Below are positions 61,537 to 64,000 of a stretch of 64,000 nucleotides of DNA, one piece after another. The stretch comes from Pseudomonadota bacterium (GTDB lineage: Bacteria; Pseudomonadota; Alphaproteobacteria; Reyranellales; Reyranellaceae), in contig JAFEBU010000065.1 of the NCBI GenBank assembly GCA_018242505.1, forward strand, positions 96,411-160,410, read 5' to 3'. Position numbers and translations under genes: made by a program. Every line of letters starts with the position of its first letter. The first letter of the stretch is position 1. The notes beneath the pieces are model-generated. The model had not been told where the DNA came from. It was given only the letters and a program-made list of their open reading frames with translations, and did not search any database.

Positions 61537-61899
61537 TCAGAACGACAGGCCGCCCTCACGGGCGGCATTGGCCAGCGCCGCAACGCGGCCGTGATACATA
61601 TAGCCGCCGCGGTCGAAGACGACTTCCTTGACGCCGGCGGCGATCGCGCGCTCGGCGATCAGCTTGCCGACCTCGGCGGCGGCCGACTTGTCGGCACCGG
61701 TCTTGACCTTGGCCTTGAGGCTCTCCTCAAGCGACGAGGCCGCCGCCAGGGTGGCGCCCTTCCGGTCATCGATGATCTGCGCGTAGATATGCCGGCCCGA
61801 GCGGAAGACGCTGAGGCGCGGACGACCGCCGGCGGCCTGGCGCAGCGCATGGCGCGTGCGCCGCTGGCGGCGGGCGAACAGGGATTTGGTGTCGGCCAT
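61537..61899 (-). CDS. rplR: 50S ribosomal protein L18
   Basis: A 120-residue L18: RRQRRTRHALRQAAGGRPRL, IYAQIIDDRKGATLAAAS and VVFDRGGYMYHGRVAALA, all diagnostic. Binds 5S rRNA. Confidence 0.96.
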   Translation of the reverse strand: MADTKSLFARRQRRTRHALRQAAGGRPRLSVFRSGRHIYAQIIDDRKGATLAAASSLEESLKAKVKTGADKSAAAEVGKLIAERAIAAGVKEVVFDRGGYMYHGRVAALANAAREGGLSF

Positions 61900-61910
61900 G
61901 ATGGTTCGCC

Positions 61911-62444
61911 TTACTTCTTCTTGCCTTCCTTGCGCCGGATCGTCTCGGTCGAGTACTTGATGCCCTTGCCCTTATAGGGCTCGGGCGGCCGCAGGCTGCG
62001 GATCTCCGATGCGATCTGACCGACCTTCTGACGGTCGGCACCGGTGATCTCGATCTCGGTCGGCTTCACCGCCTTGATCTGGATGCCGGGCGGGATTGGA
62101 ACCTCGACGTCGTGGCTGAAGCCGAGCTGCAGCTTCAGGTTCTTTGCATCGGCCTGAGCGCGGTAGCCGACGCCGTTGATCTCGAGATTGATGGTAAAGC
62201 CATCCGATACGCCGCGCACCATGTTGCTGGCGAGGTTGCGGGCCGTGCCCCATTGCATGCGCGCGCGACGGCTGTCGCCGCGCGGCTTGAAGGTGAGACC
62301 CTCGGCGGTCTTGGCGACCTCGACATCGTCATGCACCACGAGCGACAGCTCGCCGCGCTTGCCCTTGACCTTGAGGGCCTGGCCCTGGAGGTCGACGGTG
62401 ACGCCGCTCGGGATCGGAACGGGATGCTTGCCGACGCGCGACAT
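61911..62444 (-). CDS. rplF: 50S ribosomal protein L6
   Basis: A 177-residue L6: MSRVGKHPVPIPSGVTV start, INGVGYRAQADAKNLKLQLG, and RSLRPPEPYKGKGIKY near the end. The ATG at 62444 matches the family N-terminus better than the one 18 bases upstream. Confidence 0.96.
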   Translation of the reverse strand: MSRVGKHPVPIPSGVTVDLQGQALKVKGKRGELSLVVHDDVEVAKTAEGLTFKPRGDSRRARMQWGTARNLASNMVRGVSDGFTINLEINGVGYRAQADAKNLKLQLGFSHDVEVPIPPGIQIKAVKPTEIEITGADRQKVGQIASEIRSLRPPEPYKGKGIKYSTETIRRKEGKKK

Positions 62445-62446
62445 GA

Positions 62447-62845
62447 TCAGAACACCTTGCAAAGAACTTCGCCGCCGACATTGGCGGCACGCGCCTCGGC
62501 GTCGGACATGACGCCGCGCGGCGTGGACAGGATCGAGATGCCGAGCCCGTTGAAGTGGCGCGGCAACTCGCGGATCTTCGAATAGACGCGGCGGCCCGGG
62601 GTCGAGACGCGGCGGATGTCCTTGATGACCGGACGGCCGTTGTCGTACTTGAGCTCGATGCGGAGCTCCTTGATGCCCGGACGCATCTCTTCCTCGAACC
62701 AGCCGCGTATATAGCCCTCGCGCTGGAGCACATCGAGCACGCTCGACCGCATGCGCGAGGCCGGCACGGTCACGCTGTCAAGGCGCGCCGCCTGGCCATT
62801 GCGGATGCGGGTCAGCAAATCACCGACAGGATCTGTCATCGCCAT
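62447..62845 (-). CDS. rpsH: 30S ribosomal protein S8
   Basis: A 132-residue S8: MTDPVGDLLTRIRNGQ and the C-terminal VSTPGRRVYSKIRELP with GISILSTPRGVMSD. A second ATG two codons in is the likely conserved start. Confidence 0.96.
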   Translation of the reverse strand: MAMTDPVGDLLTRIRNGQAARLDSVTVPASRMRSSVLDVLQREGYIRGWFEEEMRPGIKELRIELKYDNGRPVIKDIRRVSTPGRRVYSKIRELPRHFNGLGISILSTPRGVMSDAEARAANVGGEVLCKVF

Positions 62846-62861
62846 GGTCTACGGTCCCCCG

Positions 62862-63167
62862 TTACCAGCTCGACTTCACCACGCCGGGCAGAGCGCCCAG
62901 CGAAGCGAGTTGCCGCAGCGCCAGCCGCGACAGCTTGAACTTGCGATACACGGCGCGCGGACGGCCCGTGATCTCGCATCGATTGCGGATGCGCGTCGGC
63001 GAGGAGTTCCGCGGCAGTTCGGCAAGCTTGAGCCGCGCACCGAAGCGCTCCTCCGGCGTCAGCTTGTCGTCCACAGCCATCGCCTTCAGCTTGGCGCGCC
63101 TGGCAGCGTACTTCTTCGCCAGCCTGGTGCGGCGATTGTTCTTTTCGACTGAACTCGTCTTGGCCAT
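62862..63167 (-). CDS. rpsN: 30S ribosomal protein S14 (C-minus type)
   Basis: A 101-residue S14 with MAKTSSVEKNNRRTRLAKKY and RCEITGRPRAVYRKFKLSRL. It lacks the CxxC zinc-binding pairs of the short form and so is the long, zinc-independent type. Confidence 0.95.
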   Translation of the reverse strand: MAKTSSVEKNNRRTRLAKKYAARRAKLKAMAVDDKLTPEERFGARLKLAELPRNSSPTRIRNRCEITGRPRAVYRKFKLSRLALRQLASLGALPGVVKSSW

Positions 63168-63181
63168 TTCGGTCTCCGGCC

Positions 63182-63724
63182 TCAGTTCACGAACGGGAAG
63201 GCAAAGCCACGGAGAAGCGCCTTGGCCTCCGCGTCCGTCTTCGCGCTCGTGCAGATGATGATGTCCATGCCGCGCACCTGGTCGACCTTGTCGTAGTCGA
63301 TCTCGGGGAACACGATCTGCTCCTTCAGGCCCATGGCGAAGTTGCCATTGCCGTCGAAAGACTTGCCGTTCAGGCCGCGGAAGTCGCGCACGCGGGGGAG
63401 CGCGATGTTGATCAGGCGGTCGATGAACTCGTACATGCGGTCGCGGCGCAGCGTTACCTTGGCGCCGATCGCCATGCCTTCGCGCAGCTTGAACGTCGCG
63501 ATCGACTTGCGCGATTTGGTGATGACCGGCTTCTGGCCGGTGATCGCCGTAAGATCGGCCACGGCGCCGTCGACGGCCTTGCGGTCGTTGACCGCCTCGC
63601 CGACGCCCATGTTGATCACGATCTTCTCGATCTTCGGCACCTCGAAGGGGTTCTTGTAGGAGAACTCCTTGGTCAGCGCCTCTCGGACGGTCTTGGTGTA
63701 GTGTTCTTGCAGTCGCGCGGGCAT
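63182..63724 (-). CDS. rplE: 50S ribosomal protein L5
   Basis: A 180-residue L5 with KIEKIVINMGVGEAVNDRK, KPVITKSRKSIATFKLREG and NFAMGLKEQIVFPEIDYDKV. Binds 5S rRNA with L18. It lies 11 bases after rplX. Confidence 0.97.
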   Translation of the reverse strand: MPARLQEHYTKTVREALTKEFSYKNPFEVPKIEKIVINMGVGEAVNDRKAVDGAVADLTAITGQKPVITKSRKSIATFKLREGMAIGAKVTLRRDRMYEFIDRLINIALPRVRDFRGLNGKSFDGNGNFAMGLKEQIVFPEIDYDKVDQVRGMDIIICTSAKTDAEAKALLRGFAFPFVN

Positions 63725-63735
63725 GGCCCGTTCTC

Positions 63736-64000
63736 CTAGCGGTCGATTGTTTCGCCGGAGGCGCGCGCGATGCGCACCTTGCGGCCGTCTTCGAGGAACT
63801 TGAAGCCGACCTTGGTCGGCTTGTCGGACTTGGGATCGAGGATCGCCACGTTCGAGACATGGATGGCGGCCTCGCGCTCGACGATGCCGCCGGCATCGTT
63901 GCGGCCCGGCTTGGTGTGGCGCTTGATCATGTTCACGCCCGACACCACGACGCGCTGCTCGGCGGTGAGGACGCGCAGCACGTCGCCCACCTTGCCCTTG
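63736..64000 (-). CDS. rplX: 50S ribosomal protein L24 (partial; 5' end outside window)
   Basis: The visible part contains GDVLRVLTAEQRVVVSGVN, MIKRHTKPG and VSNVAILDP. The frame continues to the window edge as ..GKVGDV, so the usual N-terminus (KGDxVxVxxG region) lies beyond; the in-frame GTG at 63990 is internal, not the start. Confidence 0.93.
   Translation of the reverse strand, partial: KGKVGDVLRVLTAEQRVVVSGVNMIKRHTKPGRNDAGGIVEREAAIHVSNVAILDPKSDKPTKVGFKFLEDGRKVRIARASGETIDR

Noticed and set aside
63736..63990. L24 as a complete 84-residue gene starting at GTG 63990
   Set aside because: L24 has a conserved N-terminal segment before this point and the frame is open to the window edge, so the gene is partial.

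Overview
The window is GC-rich DNA from an alphaproteobacterium, most likely a free-living soil or water heterotroph. The evidence is the ribosomal-protein/secY/adk/rpoA block at the right end, a GH17-GT2 cyclic-glucan-type synthase, and many acyl-CoA, SDR, Liv-type ABC and molybdenum-hydroxylase genes. The overall look resembles Reyranella, Rhodospirillales or Bradyrhizobium-like genomes, but genus cannot be fixed without a search.

Layout. 1-1137: end of an unrecognised gene, a free-standing biotin carrier protein and a MaoC-fold dehydratase. 1137-2158: a complete IS630-type insertion sequence with a decayed transposase, inserted at the TA of a CTAG that held the stop codons of two convergent genes. 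2158-6247 (minus): Nudix hydrolase, PmtA-like methyltransferase and a large GH17-GT2 glucan synthase, an envelope-flavoured group. 6549-8246: alpha/beta hydrolase and a tyrosine-phosphatase-fold protein. 8268-11989: CmcJ-type oxygenase, small Rieske protein, heme-oxygenase-like diiron protein, GlcG/HbpS protein and a GntR-FCD regulator, with paired GTATAC-centred operators in the divergent promoter. This cluster is the best candidate for an undescribed pathway.

11986-31777: two SDRs, an acyl-CoA synthetase, two complete branched-chain-amino-acid-type (Liv) ABC transporters on either side of a complete dipeptide-type (Dpp) ABC transporter, and an AraC regulator. 31846-36985: split ChrA-type chromate transporter and a three-gene IorAB-type molybdenum hydroxylase with a tri-heme cytochrome. 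36989-48873: small unknown proteins, SDRs, a luciferase-like monooxygenase, gluconokinase, MTA/SAH nucleosidase, CysQ, a Sua5/TsaC protein, tandem FAD-linked 2-hydroxyacid dehydrogenases, an isocitrate-lyase-family enzyme and lipoproteins.

48906-55563: a signalling pair (class III cyclase fused to FHA, then a transmembrane Ser/Thr kinase), an enoyl-CoA hydratase-family gene, and a divergent acyl-CoA dehydrogenase/cytochrome P450 pair in which the P450 appears to start at CTG. 55587-64000 (minus): bidirectional terminator, then the distal spc operon and alpha operon in canonical order (rplX, rplE, rpsN, rpsH, rplF, rplR, rpsE, rpmD, rplO, secY, adk, rpsM, rpsK, rpoA, rplQ), with a strong promoter between adk and rpsM.

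No tRNA, rRNA, CRISPR array, prophage or origin was recognised.
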